A stretch of DNA of 19,808 nucleotides, taken from assembly GCA_023416965.1 (NCBI GenBank), contig JAEZGJ010000126.1:1-19808 (forward strand). Direction: 5' to 3'. Shown here piece by piece: positions 13,422-19,808 of this stretch. The first letter of the stretch is position 1. Each line of letters begins with the position of its first letter. The notes under the pieces were generated by a model, which ran no database searches, was not told the DNA's origin, and saw only the letters and a list, made by a program, of their open reading frames with translations. Origin of the DNA: Pseudomonadota bacterium. GTDB taxonomy: Bacteria > Pseudomonadota > Alphaproteobacteria > Rhizobiales > Phreatobacteraceae. The translations under genes were made by a program, and so were the position numbers.

Positions 13422-14531
13422 ATGGCATCCCAGCAGACCGCCATGGCCAGGGCCGCACAGCCTCTGACGCTGGACGGCGTGACCCACAGCTATGGCGCGG
13501 GGCTGGCCGTCGACAACGTCACGCTGGAGGTGAAGGGCGGCGAGCTCGTGGCGCTCCTCGGCCCCTCCGGCTGCGGCAAGACCACGTTGCTGCGCATCGT
13601 CGCCGGCTTCATCTCGCAGACCAACGGCAAGGTCATCATCGGCGACCGGCCGATCGACGAGCTGCCGCCGAACCGGCGCGAGATCGGCATCGTCTTCCAG
13701 AACTACGCCCTCTTCCCGCACATGACGGTGGCGGAGAACATCGCCTATGGCCTCGCCGCCCGCGGCGAGAGCCGGCAGGTCCAGGCCGAGCGCGTCGCCG
13801 AGATGCTGGCGACCGTGCGCATGGAAGGCTTCGCCGACCGCAAGCCGCGCCAGCTCTCCGGCGGCCAGCAGCAGCGCGTGGCGCTCGCCCGGGCGCTGGC
13901 CATCCGCCCCCGCATCCTCCTGCTCGACGAGCCCTTCGCCGCCCTCGACAAGAACCTGCGCCTCGACATGCAGATCGAGATCAAGCGGCTGCAGCGCCAG
14001 TTCGCCCTCACCGCCATCATGGTCACCCACGACCAGGACGAGGCCATGTCCATCGCCGACCGCATCGCGGTGATGAGCCAGGGCCGCATCGAGCAGCTCG
14101 GTTCGCCGGTGGAGATCTACGACGAGCCGGCGACGCTCTTCGTCAACAATTTCATCGGCTCCAGCAATCTCCTGACCGGCCGCGTCGAGGCCATGACGCA
14201 GGGCGAATGCCGCGTCGCCCTCGACGCGGGTGCCACCTGGACGCTGCCCGCCCGCGGACGCTTCGAGCCTGGCGCTCCGGTCCTCGTCTCCGTCCGTCCG
14301 GAGCAGATGGTGCTGGAGGGCGAGCGCGCGCCCGACCGCCTTCCGGTCTCGCTGAAGCTCAGCCTGCCCATCGGCGGCGCGCTCATCCACGACGTCACCG
14401 CCGCCGGCGGCGAGCAGCTCAAGGTCGCCGTGCCGCGCCGGCCCGGCACCCTCGCCGCCCAGCCGGGCGAGGCCTTCGCGGCCCTTGCCCCCCATGCCCG
14501 CCCGTCCCTCTTTCCCGCCGCATCGTCCTGA
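13422..14531 (+). CDS. ABC transporter ATP-binding protein (PotA/spermidine-putrescine type)
   Basis: This encodes 369 residues from 13422; the start is uncertain because upstream (13332, 13389) and downstream (13443) ATGs are possible and only a distant GGAG is visible. Walker A GPSGCGKT (47-54), Q-loop Gln93 (VFQNYALFPHMTVAENIAYG), signature LSGGQQQRV (145-153), Walker B ILLLDEP (165-171), His203, and a C-terminal TOBE domain (about 285-360). The complete set of motifs indicates an active import ATPase that couples to the permeases encoded downstream in the same operon. Confidence 0.92.
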   Translation: MASQQTAMARAAQPLTLDGVTHSYGAGLAVDNVTLEVKGGELVALLGPSGCGKTTLLRIVAGFISQTNGKVIIGDRPIDELPPNRREIGIVFQNYALFPHMTVAENIAYGLAARGESRQVQAERVAEMLATVRMEGFADRKPRQLSGGQQQRVALARALAIRPRILLLDEPFAALDKNLRLDMQIEIKRLQRQFALTAIMVTHDQDEAMSIADRIAVMSQGRIEQLGSPVEIYDEPATLFVNNFIGSSNLLTGRVEAMTQGECRVALDAGATWTLPARGRFEPGAPVLVSVRPEQMVLEGERAPDRLPVSLKLSLPIGGALIHDVTAAGGEQLKVAVPRRPGTLAAQPGEAFAALAPHARPSLFPAASS

Positions 14532-14566
14532 GCCCTGACCGGCCGTTCCCACGAGGAGTATCCCGC

Positions 14567-15595
14567 ATGACCAAGCTCAACCGCCGCGACATCCTGGCCG
14601 GCGCCGGCGCGCTCGGCCTCGCCGGGCTCCTGCCCGGCGCCGCCCGCGCCTCCGGCAGCGTCACCGCCGCCATCTATCCCGGCACCTGGGAGGAGGCCTA
14701 TCGCGCCGTCGTCGCCCCGGCGCTGAAGAAGGCGGCCAATGTCGACATCGCCTTCGACTCGCTGTTCGCCGTCGACCAGGTCGCCAAGGTCCGCGCCGCC
14801 CGCGGCGTGCCGCCCTTCGACTGCTTCGTCCTCGATCCCGGCCCGGCCGCCGCCGCCCAGGCCGCTGGTCTGTTCGAGCCCATCGACGCCTCCAAGCTGA
14901 CCAACGCCGCCAAGGTGCCGGCCGGCCTCATCAAGTCGCACGGCGTCACCTGCAACGCCCAGGTCGTCGGCATCGCCTACAATCCGAAGAAGTTCCCGAC
15001 GCCGCCCAAGGCCTGGACCGACCTCTTCACCGCGCCTTACGTCGAGCGCCTTGGCCTGACAGGCTTCCAGACGACCTTCGGCACGGTGTCGCTCATCGAG
15101 ATGTGCAAGGCCTTCGGCGGATCCGAGGCCAATATGGAGCCGATCTTCGCCGAGCTGAAGAAGGCGGTGTCCAAGGCCGCCGCCGTCGCCGCGCCGGCCG
15201 CCATGCCCGGCCTGTTCCAGCAGGGGCAGATCGACGTCATGTATACCAACACCAATACAGTCGCGATCCTGAAGGGCCGGGGCGTAGACATCGCCTTCGC
15301 GACGCCCGCCTCCGGCGCCATCACCTTCCAGACGACGCTGCACATCGTGAAGGGCGCCGAGAACGTCGCCAACGCCTACAAGTACATCGACACGGCGATC
15401 TCGGCCGAGGTGCAGAACCAGCTGCAGCGCAGCCCCTACAACATGATCCCGATCAACAAGGACGTGACCTTCGTCGACACGCTCGACGTCAAGTCCATCG
15501 ACGACCTCTCGAAGATGGTCACCCACGACTGGACCAAGATCAACCCGCAGCGCGCCGCCTGGATCGAGCGCTTCAACAAGGAGATCACGAAGTAA
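14567..15595 (+). CDS. ABC transporter periplasmic substrate-binding protein
   Basis: This encodes 342 residues; GAGGAG lies 9 bases before the ATG. The N-terminus LNRRDILAGAGALGLAGLLP, ending GAARA, looks like a twin-arginine signal with cleavage near residue 28. The rest is a PotD/iron/thiamine-type binding fold (extracellular solute-binding group): TAAIYPGTWEEAYR, FDCFVLDPGPAAAAQAAGLF, YTNTNTVAILKGRG, SPYNMIPINKDV. It delivers the ligand to the permeases that follow. The ligand cannot be read from sequence; context suggests a nitrogen-rich cyclic compound rather than a polyamine. Confidence 0.88.
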   Translation: MTKLNRRDILAGAGALGLAGLLPGAARASGSVTAAIYPGTWEEAYRAVVAPALKKAANVDIAFDSLFAVDQVAKVRAARGVPPFDCFVLDPGPAAAAQAAGLFEPIDASKLTNAAKVPAGLIKSHGVTCNAQVVGIAYNPKKFPTPPKAWTDLFTAPYVERLGLTGFQTTFGTVSLIEMCKAFGGSEANMEPIFAELKKAVSKAAAVAAPAAMPGLFQQGQIDVMYTNTNTVAILKGRGVDIAFATPASGAITFQTTLHIVKGAENVANAYKYIDTAISAEVQNQLQRSPYNMIPINKDVTFVDTLDVKSIDDLSKMVTHDWTKINPQRAAWIERFNKEITK

Positions 15596-15607
15596 GGCGC
15601 GCTCCCC

Positions 15608-16474
15608 GTGTCCGCAGCCGCAGCCGCACCGGGCGCATCGCCCCTCCGTGACACCGTCGAGTGGCGCCTGGCGGCGCCGCTCGGCCTCACCTATGCGGTG
15701 TTCTTCGCGGCGCCCTTTCTCATCCTGCTCGGCATCAGCTTCTACGCCGATGCCGAGCAGACCCGCCTCGGCCTCGACAGCTGGGTCAAGTTCTACACCG
15801 ACGCCTTCTACCTGAAGGTCATCTTCGACACGCTGAAGCTCGGCGTCCTCGCCGTGGTGGCGACGACGATCCTCGCCTATCCGCTGGCGCTCGTCTTCCG
15901 CTCGGCATCGTCGCGGATGCAGCGGGTGCTGATCTTCATCATCCTGATGCCGCTGCTGACCTCGGTGGTCATCCGCACCTTCGCCTGGATCGTCATCCTG
16001 GCGCGCGAGGGCGTGGTCAACCAGACGCTGATGGCGCTCGGCCTCACCGCGACGCCCCTCAACCTCTTGCAGACCGAGCTCGGCCTCGTCATCGCCCTGA
16101 CGCAGATCGAGATGCCGCTGATGCTGCTGCCGCTGCTCACCATCATGAACCAGATGGACCAGAACCTCGTCGACGCCTCCAGGGCGCTCGGCGCCTCCAA
16201 GTGGCGCACCTTCTTCCGGGTCATCCTGCCGCTGACCCTGCCAGGCTGGATCGCCGGCGCGACGCTCGTCTTCGCTTCCGCCACCACCGCCTTCATCTCG
16301 CAGTCCGTGATCGGCGGCGCCCGCCTCGTCTACCTGCCCTCCCTGATCTGGCAGCAGTCCATGGTGGTCTATAACTGGCCCTTTGCGGCGGTCGCCTCCC
16401 TCACCCTCCTCTTCACGGTGCTCTCGGGCATCATGGCGCTGAGCTGGCTCGGCCGCTTCGCGAAGACCAGCTGA
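15608..16474 (+). CDS. ABC transporter permease (PotB-like)
   Basis: This encodes 288 residues from a GTG at 15608, 12 bases after the binding-protein stop. It has about six membrane helices, and the cytoplasmic EAA loop reads DASRALGASKWRTFFRVILP followed by LTLPG. It pairs with the second permease to form the membrane channel. Confidence 0.88.
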   Translation: MSAAAAAPGASPLRDTVEWRLAAPLGLTYAVFFAAPFLILLGISFYADAEQTRLGLDSWVKFYTDAFYLKVIFDTLKLGVLAVVATTILAYPLALVFRSASSRMQRVLIFIILMPLLTSVVIRTFAWIVILAREGVVNQTLMALGLTATPLNLLQTELGLVIALTQIEMPLMLLPLLTIMNQMDQNLVDASRALGASKWRTFFRVILPLTLPGWIAGATLVFASATTAFISQSVIGGARLVYLPSLIWQQSMVVYNWPFAAVASLTLLFTVLSGIMALSWLGRFAKTS

Positions 16475-16482
16475 AGGCCGCC

Positions 16483-17304
16483 ATGTCGCAGCGCTCCACA
16501 CCGGCCGACGTCTCCTTCAACCTGACGGTCGGGATCATCGCCGCCGTCGCCATCCTCATCCTGGTGGCCCCGGTCCTCATCGTCATCGCCACCTCCTTCA
16601 CGACGACCCAGGCGCTGCGCTTCCCGCCGCCCGGCCTGTCGCTGCGCTGGTACGGCGAACTCTTCGACCCCGTCCGATCCGCGCCCATCCACAATGCCGC
16701 GCTGAACAGCCTGTGGGTCGCCGGCTGGGCGACCGCCATCGGCTCCGTCCTCTCGGTGCTGGCGGCCCTCGCCATCACCCGCGTCAGCCGGCCGTCGGCG
16801 CGGGCGCTGGAGGCGAGCTTCCTCTCGCCCCTCGTCCTGCCGACCCTCTCCTACGGCCTCGCCGCGCTGATGTTCTTCTCGGTGCTCGGCATCAGGCCCT
16901 CGCTGAACCTGCTCATCGCCGGCCACCTCGTGGTCATCGCGCCCTTCGTCTTCCGCACGACGCTGGCGAGCCTCACACAGCTCGACCCGGCCCTGCTCGA
17001 GGCTTCCGCCAATCTCGGCGCCAGCCGCTTCTATTCCTTCCGACGCATCACCTTGCCGCTCATCGCTCCGGGCATCGCGGCGGGAGCCTTCCTCGCCTTC
17101 ATCGCCTCCATGGACAACGTGCCTGTCTCGCTCTTCCTCTCGACGGCGCGCACCTCCATGCTGCCCATCCGCATGTGGGGCATGATGGAATCGACCCTCG
17201 ACGTGCGCATCGCCGCCATTGCCGGCGTGCTCATCGTCGCCATCCTCCTCCTCATGGTGGTGATGGACCGGTTCACCGGCCTCACCCGCCGCATGAGCGC
17301 CTGA
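16483..17304 (+). CDS. ABC transporter permease (PotC-like)
   Basis: This encodes 273 residues, with GAAGG before the ATG and 8 bases after the first permease. It has six membrane helices, and its EAA loop reads EASANLGASRFYSFRRITLP followed by LIAPG. Together with the first permease and the ATPase it forms a complete type-I importer. Confidence 0.9.
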   Translation: MSQRSTPADVSFNLTVGIIAAVAILILVAPVLIVIATSFTTTQALRFPPPGLSLRWYGELFDPVRSAPIHNAALNSLWVAGWATAIGSVLSVLAALAITRVSRPSARALEASFLSPLVLPTLSYGLAALMFFSVLGIRPSLNLLIAGHLVVIAPFVFRTTLASLTQLDPALLEASANLGASRFYSFRRITLPLIAPGIAAGAFLAFIASMDNVPVSLFLSTARTSMLPIRMWGMMESTLDVRIAAIAGVLIVAILLLMVVMDRFTGLTRRMSA

Positions 17305-17321
17305 CCCGCCGGAGACCTCCC

Positions 17322-18233
17322 ATGGCCGTTCCCTATGACCGCGATCTGATCGGCTACGGCGCCAATCCGCCGAACCCGCAATGGCCGGGCGGCGCCCGCA
17401 TCGCCATCAACTTCGTCATGAACTACGAGGAGGGGTCGGAGCCCTCCGTCCAGGACGGCGAGGGCTATACCGAGACGGCGCTGACCGAATCGAGCAGCCT
17501 CAACATGCCGGTGAAGGGCCGCGACCTCGCCGGCGAGGGCATGTTCGCCTATGGCAGCCGCGTCGGCTTCTGGCGGCTCATGCGCCTGTTTGAGGAACGC
17601 GGCCTGCCCATGACGGTCTTCGGCTGTGCCCTCGCCCTCGAGCGCAACCCGGAGGCCGCCGCCGCCGTCAGGGCCTCGGGCTTCGACGTCTGCTGCCACG
17701 GCTGGCGCTGGATCAAGCACTACGAGCTCGACGAGGCCGAGGAGCGCGAGCACATCCGCAAGGCCGTCGCCTCCCTCAAGGCCACCGTCGGCGAGCGTCC
17801 GCTGGGCTGGTACTGCCGCTATGGGCCGAGCGTGAACACCCGCAAGCTCGTGGTGGAGGAGGGCGGCTTCCTCTACGATTCCGACGCCTATGACGACGAG
17901 CTGCCCTACTGGAAGGTCGTCGACGGCAAGCCCCATCTCGTCGTGCCCTATTCCCTCGTCAACAACGACGGCAAGTTCGGCACCGGGTTCTTTGCCACCT
18001 CGCAGGACTATTTCGAATGGCACAGGGATGCCTTCGACATGCTCTATGCCGAGGGCCGCACCCACCCGAAGATGATGTCGGTCGGCCTGCACATGCGCCT
18101 CATCGGCCACCCGGCGCGGGCGGCGGGCCTCGCCCGCTTCCTCGACTATGTGCAGTCTCATGAGGGGGTGTGGGTGACAAGGCGCCTCGACATCGCGCAG
18201 CATTGGGCGAAGACCCATCCCTTCCAGGGCTGA
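17322..18233 (+). CDS. PuuE-like allantoinase-family hydrolase
   Basis: This encodes 303 residues; CGGAG lies 6-10 bases before the ATG at 17322. It closely follows the PuuE pattern: RDLIGYGANPPNPQWPGGAR, FVMNYEEGSE (32-40), FAYGSRVGFWRLMRLFEERG, CCHGWRWIKHYE (124-135), GWYCRYGPSVNTRKLVVEEG, FLYDSDAYDDELPYW, VGLHMRLIGHPARAAGL. PuuE enzymes open the hydantoin ring of allantoin without a metal; here the expected metal Asp is Asn34 (MNYEEG), consistent with that family. WYCRYGPSVN replaces the usual WYTGRTGPN, so substrate preference may differ. It is embedded in the import operon, 17 bases after the second permease. Confidence 0.85.
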   Translation: MAVPYDRDLIGYGANPPNPQWPGGARIAINFVMNYEEGSEPSVQDGEGYTETALTESSSLNMPVKGRDLAGEGMFAYGSRVGFWRLMRLFEERGLPMTVFGCALALERNPEAAAAVRASGFDVCCHGWRWIKHYELDEAEEREHIRKAVASLKATVGERPLGWYCRYGPSVNTRKLVVEEGGFLYDSDAYDDELPYWKVVDGKPHLVVPYSLVNNDGKFGTGFFATSQDYFEWHRDAFDMLYAEGRTHPKMMSVGLHMRLIGHPARAAGLARFLDYVQSHEGVWVTRRLDIAQHWAKTHPFQG

Positions 18234-18255
18234 GCCCGCGCGCCGAGGACCGTCC

Positions 18256-19104
18256 ATGCCCCATGAGCTCATCGTCGCCCTCGGCGACCGGCACTACCGC
18301 GTCGAGCGCCCCTTCGGCTCCTGGCCGCAGAACAGCGGCTTCGTCACCGACGTGACGGTGGACGTGCGCGGCCATGTCTTCGTCATGCTGCGCCACGATC
18401 CCCTCGTCCACCCGGCCGATCCCCGGGTGATCGAGCTCGACCCGGAGGGCCGCTACATCGCCGGCTGGGGCGGCGAGGCTATCGCCGATTCGCACATGCT
18501 CACCGCGACGCCTTCCGGCCACCTCATCGCGGTGGACCGCGACATGCACGAGGTCATTTGGTTCACCCCCGCCGGCGAGCGTGTCGGCCAGCTCGGCACG
18601 CGCGGCCGGCCCCATTCGCCCTTCAACCATCCCACTGACGTCTCCGTGGCGCCCTGGGGCGACATCTACGTCTCCGACGGCTACGGGGCCGCCTTCGTCC
18701 ACCGCTTCTCCGCCAACGGCCAGCACGTCCAGACCTGGGGCGGCCAGGGGTCGCAGGACGGCGAATTCGTCTGGCCGCACTCGCTCTGGACCTTCGCCGA
18801 CGGCCGCGTCGTCGTCATCGACCGCACCTGGAACCGCGTCCAGGTCTTCGACGGGGCGGGCCAGCACCTCGACACCTGGCACGATTTCTACCAGCCGGTC
18901 GGCATCTGGGGCGACGCCGAGGGCTGCGCCTACATCACCGACATGGTGCCGAGCCTGACCAGGATCGCCCCCGACGGAACCCGCATCGGCCGTTGCCGGC
19001 CCATGCTCAACGGCGCCCACGGGCTCTACGGCACCCCCGCCGGCGACATTCTCCTGGCCGAGGGCAATCCGAGCCGCATCACCCGCCTGAAACTCTTGGG
19101 CTGA
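18256..19104 (+). CDS. NHL-type six-bladed beta-propeller protein
   Basis: This encodes 282 residues; GAGGAC precedes the ATG and the gene is 22 bases after the PuuE-like stop, the last in the operon. Repeated blades have the NHL rhythm: FNHPTDVSVAPWGDIYVSDG (123-142), FVWPHSLWTFADGRVVVIDR (171-190), PVGIWGDAEGCAYITD, GLYGTPAGDILLAE. The closest named relatives are peptidyl-alpha-hydroxyglycine lyase-like and SMP-30/strictosidine-like propellers. There is no signal peptide, so it is cytoplasmic. It may be a lyase or lactonase acting on a breakdown product of the imported compound (inference). Confidence 0.8.
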   Translation: MPHELIVALGDRHYRVERPFGSWPQNSGFVTDVTVDVRGHVFVMLRHDPLVHPADPRVIELDPEGRYIAGWGGEAIADSHMLTATPSGHLIAVDRDMHEVIWFTPAGERVGQLGTRGRPHSPFNHPTDVSVAPWGDIYVSDGYGAAFVHRFSANGQHVQTWGGQGSQDGEFVWPHSLWTFADGRVVVIDRTWNRVQVFDGAGQHLDTWHDFYQPVGIWGDAEGCAYITDMVPSLTRIAPDGTRIGRCRPMLNGAHGLYGTPAGDILLAEGNPSRITRLKLLG

Positions 19105-19117
19105 CCCGCCTTGCCTG

Positions 19118-19146
19118 TTGCCAAACGTCCCACCCGCGGCTAAAAG
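19118..19146 (+). promoter_or_regulatory. Housekeeping promoter of tRNA-Thr
   Basis: TTGCCA (19118-19123), 17 bases, TAAAAG (19141-19146). The tRNA begins 12 bases after the -10 element. Confidence 0.55.
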
Positions 19147-19157
19147 CCAGCCCGATT

Positions 19158-19233
19158 GCCGCCTTAGCTCAGCTGGTAGAGCACCTCATTCGTAATGAGG
19201 GGGTCGTAGGTTCGAATCCTATAGGCGGCACCA
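19158..19233 (+). tRNA. tRNA-Thr (anticodon CGT)
   Basis: Full cloverleaf of 76 bases. Acceptor GCCGCCT pairs with AGGCGGC (19223-19229); D arm GCTC/GAGC; anticodon stem CCTCA/TGAGG with loop TTCGTAA, anticodon CGT at 19191-19193; T arm with GTTCGAATC; encoded CCA at 19231-19233. It reads the Thr codon ACG. Confidence 0.97.
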
Positions 19234-19283
19234 GCTCTTTCCCCGTTCCAGCTCGGATTGCCTGTCGGCCGGCGCGCCGACCG

Positions 19284-19308
19284 GGAACGCTTGCGCCGCC
19301 AGTTCGTT
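19284..19308 (+). promoter_or_regulatory. Sigma-EcfG promoter of the small proline-rich protein
   Basis: GGAAC, 16 bases, CGTT: exact consensus between the tRNA and the gene at 19445, correct orientation, with a leader of about 130 bases. Confidence 0.7.
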
Positions 19309-19444
19309 TCCTCGTCAGGCCAGGTTCGCAAGCCGGCCCGAAGGGTTCCCGGCTCCCGCCGCCCGTCCGGCGCCGGAGAGACCGGGCCCCGCCGCCGGTC
19401 GAGGCGGCGGCCCATCGGCCCACCGCAAACCCAGGAGGCGCGAT

Positions 19445-19666
19445 ATGCCCACCGACTTGCCCGACACCCATCCCGACAATACGCAGGGTCCGGCGACCCC
19501 GGCGGTGGACGGGGGTCCCGTCCGCCTCCCCAAGCGGCACGTCCAGATTGACCACGACGTCATCCTGCCCGAACCGCGTCCCTCCGAGGAGCCGGACGCG
19601 ATCCTCCCCGGCGACCGGGAGGGCGACGGGCGCGGGCCGCCCATTCCGATGCCCGCGGTCCCGTAA
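19445..19666 (+). CDS. Small proline-rich protein, unknown, stress-controlled
   Basis: This encodes 73 residues; AGGAGG lies 6 bases before the ATG, an excellent site. The product is acidic, very rich in Pro and Asp, without hydrophobic segments, and so likely disordered (PTDLPDTHPDNTQGPATPAV; VQIDHDVILPEPRPSEEPDA). I recognise no family. An exact sigma-EcfG promoter precedes it. Its last 88 bases fall inside the palindrome at the end of the window, so the C-terminus should be confirmed independently. Confidence 0.6.
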   Translation: MPTDLPDTHPDNTQGPATPAVDGGPVRLPKRHVQIDHDVILPEPRPSEEPDAILPGDREGDGRGPPIPMPAVP

Positions 19667-19808
19667 TCGCCCGGGGACTGGAAAGGGGGGGGGGGGCCCC
19701 CCTTTCCAGTCCCCGGGCGATTACGGGACCGCGGGCATCGGAATGGGCGGCCCGCGCCCGTCGCCCTCCCGGTCGCCGGGGAGGATCGCGTCCGGCTCCT
19801 CGGAGGGA
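19579..19808. repeat. Perfect 112-bp inverted repeat (fold-back) at the window end
   Basis: Bases 19579-19690 are the exact reverse complement of 19697-19808, with six Gs between (core G12C6, 19685-19702). The right arm just repeats, reversed, the 3' end of the proline-rich gene and runs to the last base of the window. This pattern is typical of a fold-back chimera at a contig end; bases after about 19690 should not be trusted as true downstream sequence. Confidence 0.9.

Noticed and set aside
13343..14566. Long open frame upstream of and in frame with the binding protein
   Set aside because: This part is an Arg/Pro-rich shadow of the ABC ATPase in another frame; the real start is 14567 with GAGGAG and a signal peptide.
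19164..19555. Minus-strand ORFs ending in RIRTYDPLITNEVLYQLS or similar
   Set aside because: They are translations of the tRNA-Thr on the opposite strand, a well-known annotation artefact.
19697..19808. Reading the right arm of the end palindrome as a second gene copy or hairpin telomere
   Set aside because: It is an exact reversed copy of the adjacent sequence with an uneven poly-G core, best explained as an artefact until long reads show otherwise.

Overview
The window is GC-rich, densely coded bacterial DNA. It looks like an alphaproteobacterium of the Hyphomicrobiales (Rhizobiales) type. The reasons are a complete PhyR/NepR/EcfG general stress response (GSR) locus, a HisKA_2-type sensor next to it, an extensin-like C-terminal protein, a BacA/SbmA-like ABC exporter and PuuE-like deacetylases. 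I cannot name the genus.

Left part (1-7243): a small secreted protein (minus), an extensin-like secreted protein (plus), a secreted PRC-barrel protein interrupted by Gly/Thr repeats (minus), a transglutaminase-like protein (minus), a Crp/Fnr regulator (minus), an ABC transporter with fused membrane and ATPase domains (plus), a probable small RNA at about 6223-6293, and a second transglutaminase-like protein (plus).

Centre (7247-11456): the GSR core. nepR, ecfG and a HisKA_2 sensor with a decayed ATPase domain form a minus-strand operon. phyR diverges from it. A 49-residue membrane protein and a single-domain response regulator follow phyR.

Right part (11469-19104): an apparent ureide/hydantoin-type uptake and hydrolysis cluster. 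On the minus strand are a PuuE-like deacetylase and a hydantoin-racemase-family protein that lacks both catalytic cysteines. Diverging from them is a plus-strand operon of ABC ATPase, binding protein, two permeases, a second PuuE-like protein and a beta-propeller (NHL-type) protein. A tRNA-Thr(CGT) and a small proline-rich protein follow. The last 230 bases are a perfect fold-back palindrome around a poly-G core, probably an assembly artefact.

The strongest hidden signal is a set of sigma-EcfG promoters (GGAAC, 16-17 bases, CGTT). I found six exact matches by eye, all between genes and correctly oriented for: nepR-ecfG, the ABC exporter, one transglutaminase, the 49-residue membrane protein, the proline-rich protein, and an orphan promoter that runs into a strong terminator about 70 bases downstream. 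The last arrangement predicts a GSR-controlled small RNA. Three near-matches lie upstream of the PRC-barrel, extensin and small secreted protein genes. Much of 1-10900 therefore appears to be a compact general-stress island in which the regulators sit among their own targets, while the ureide cluster to the right shows no such promoters.
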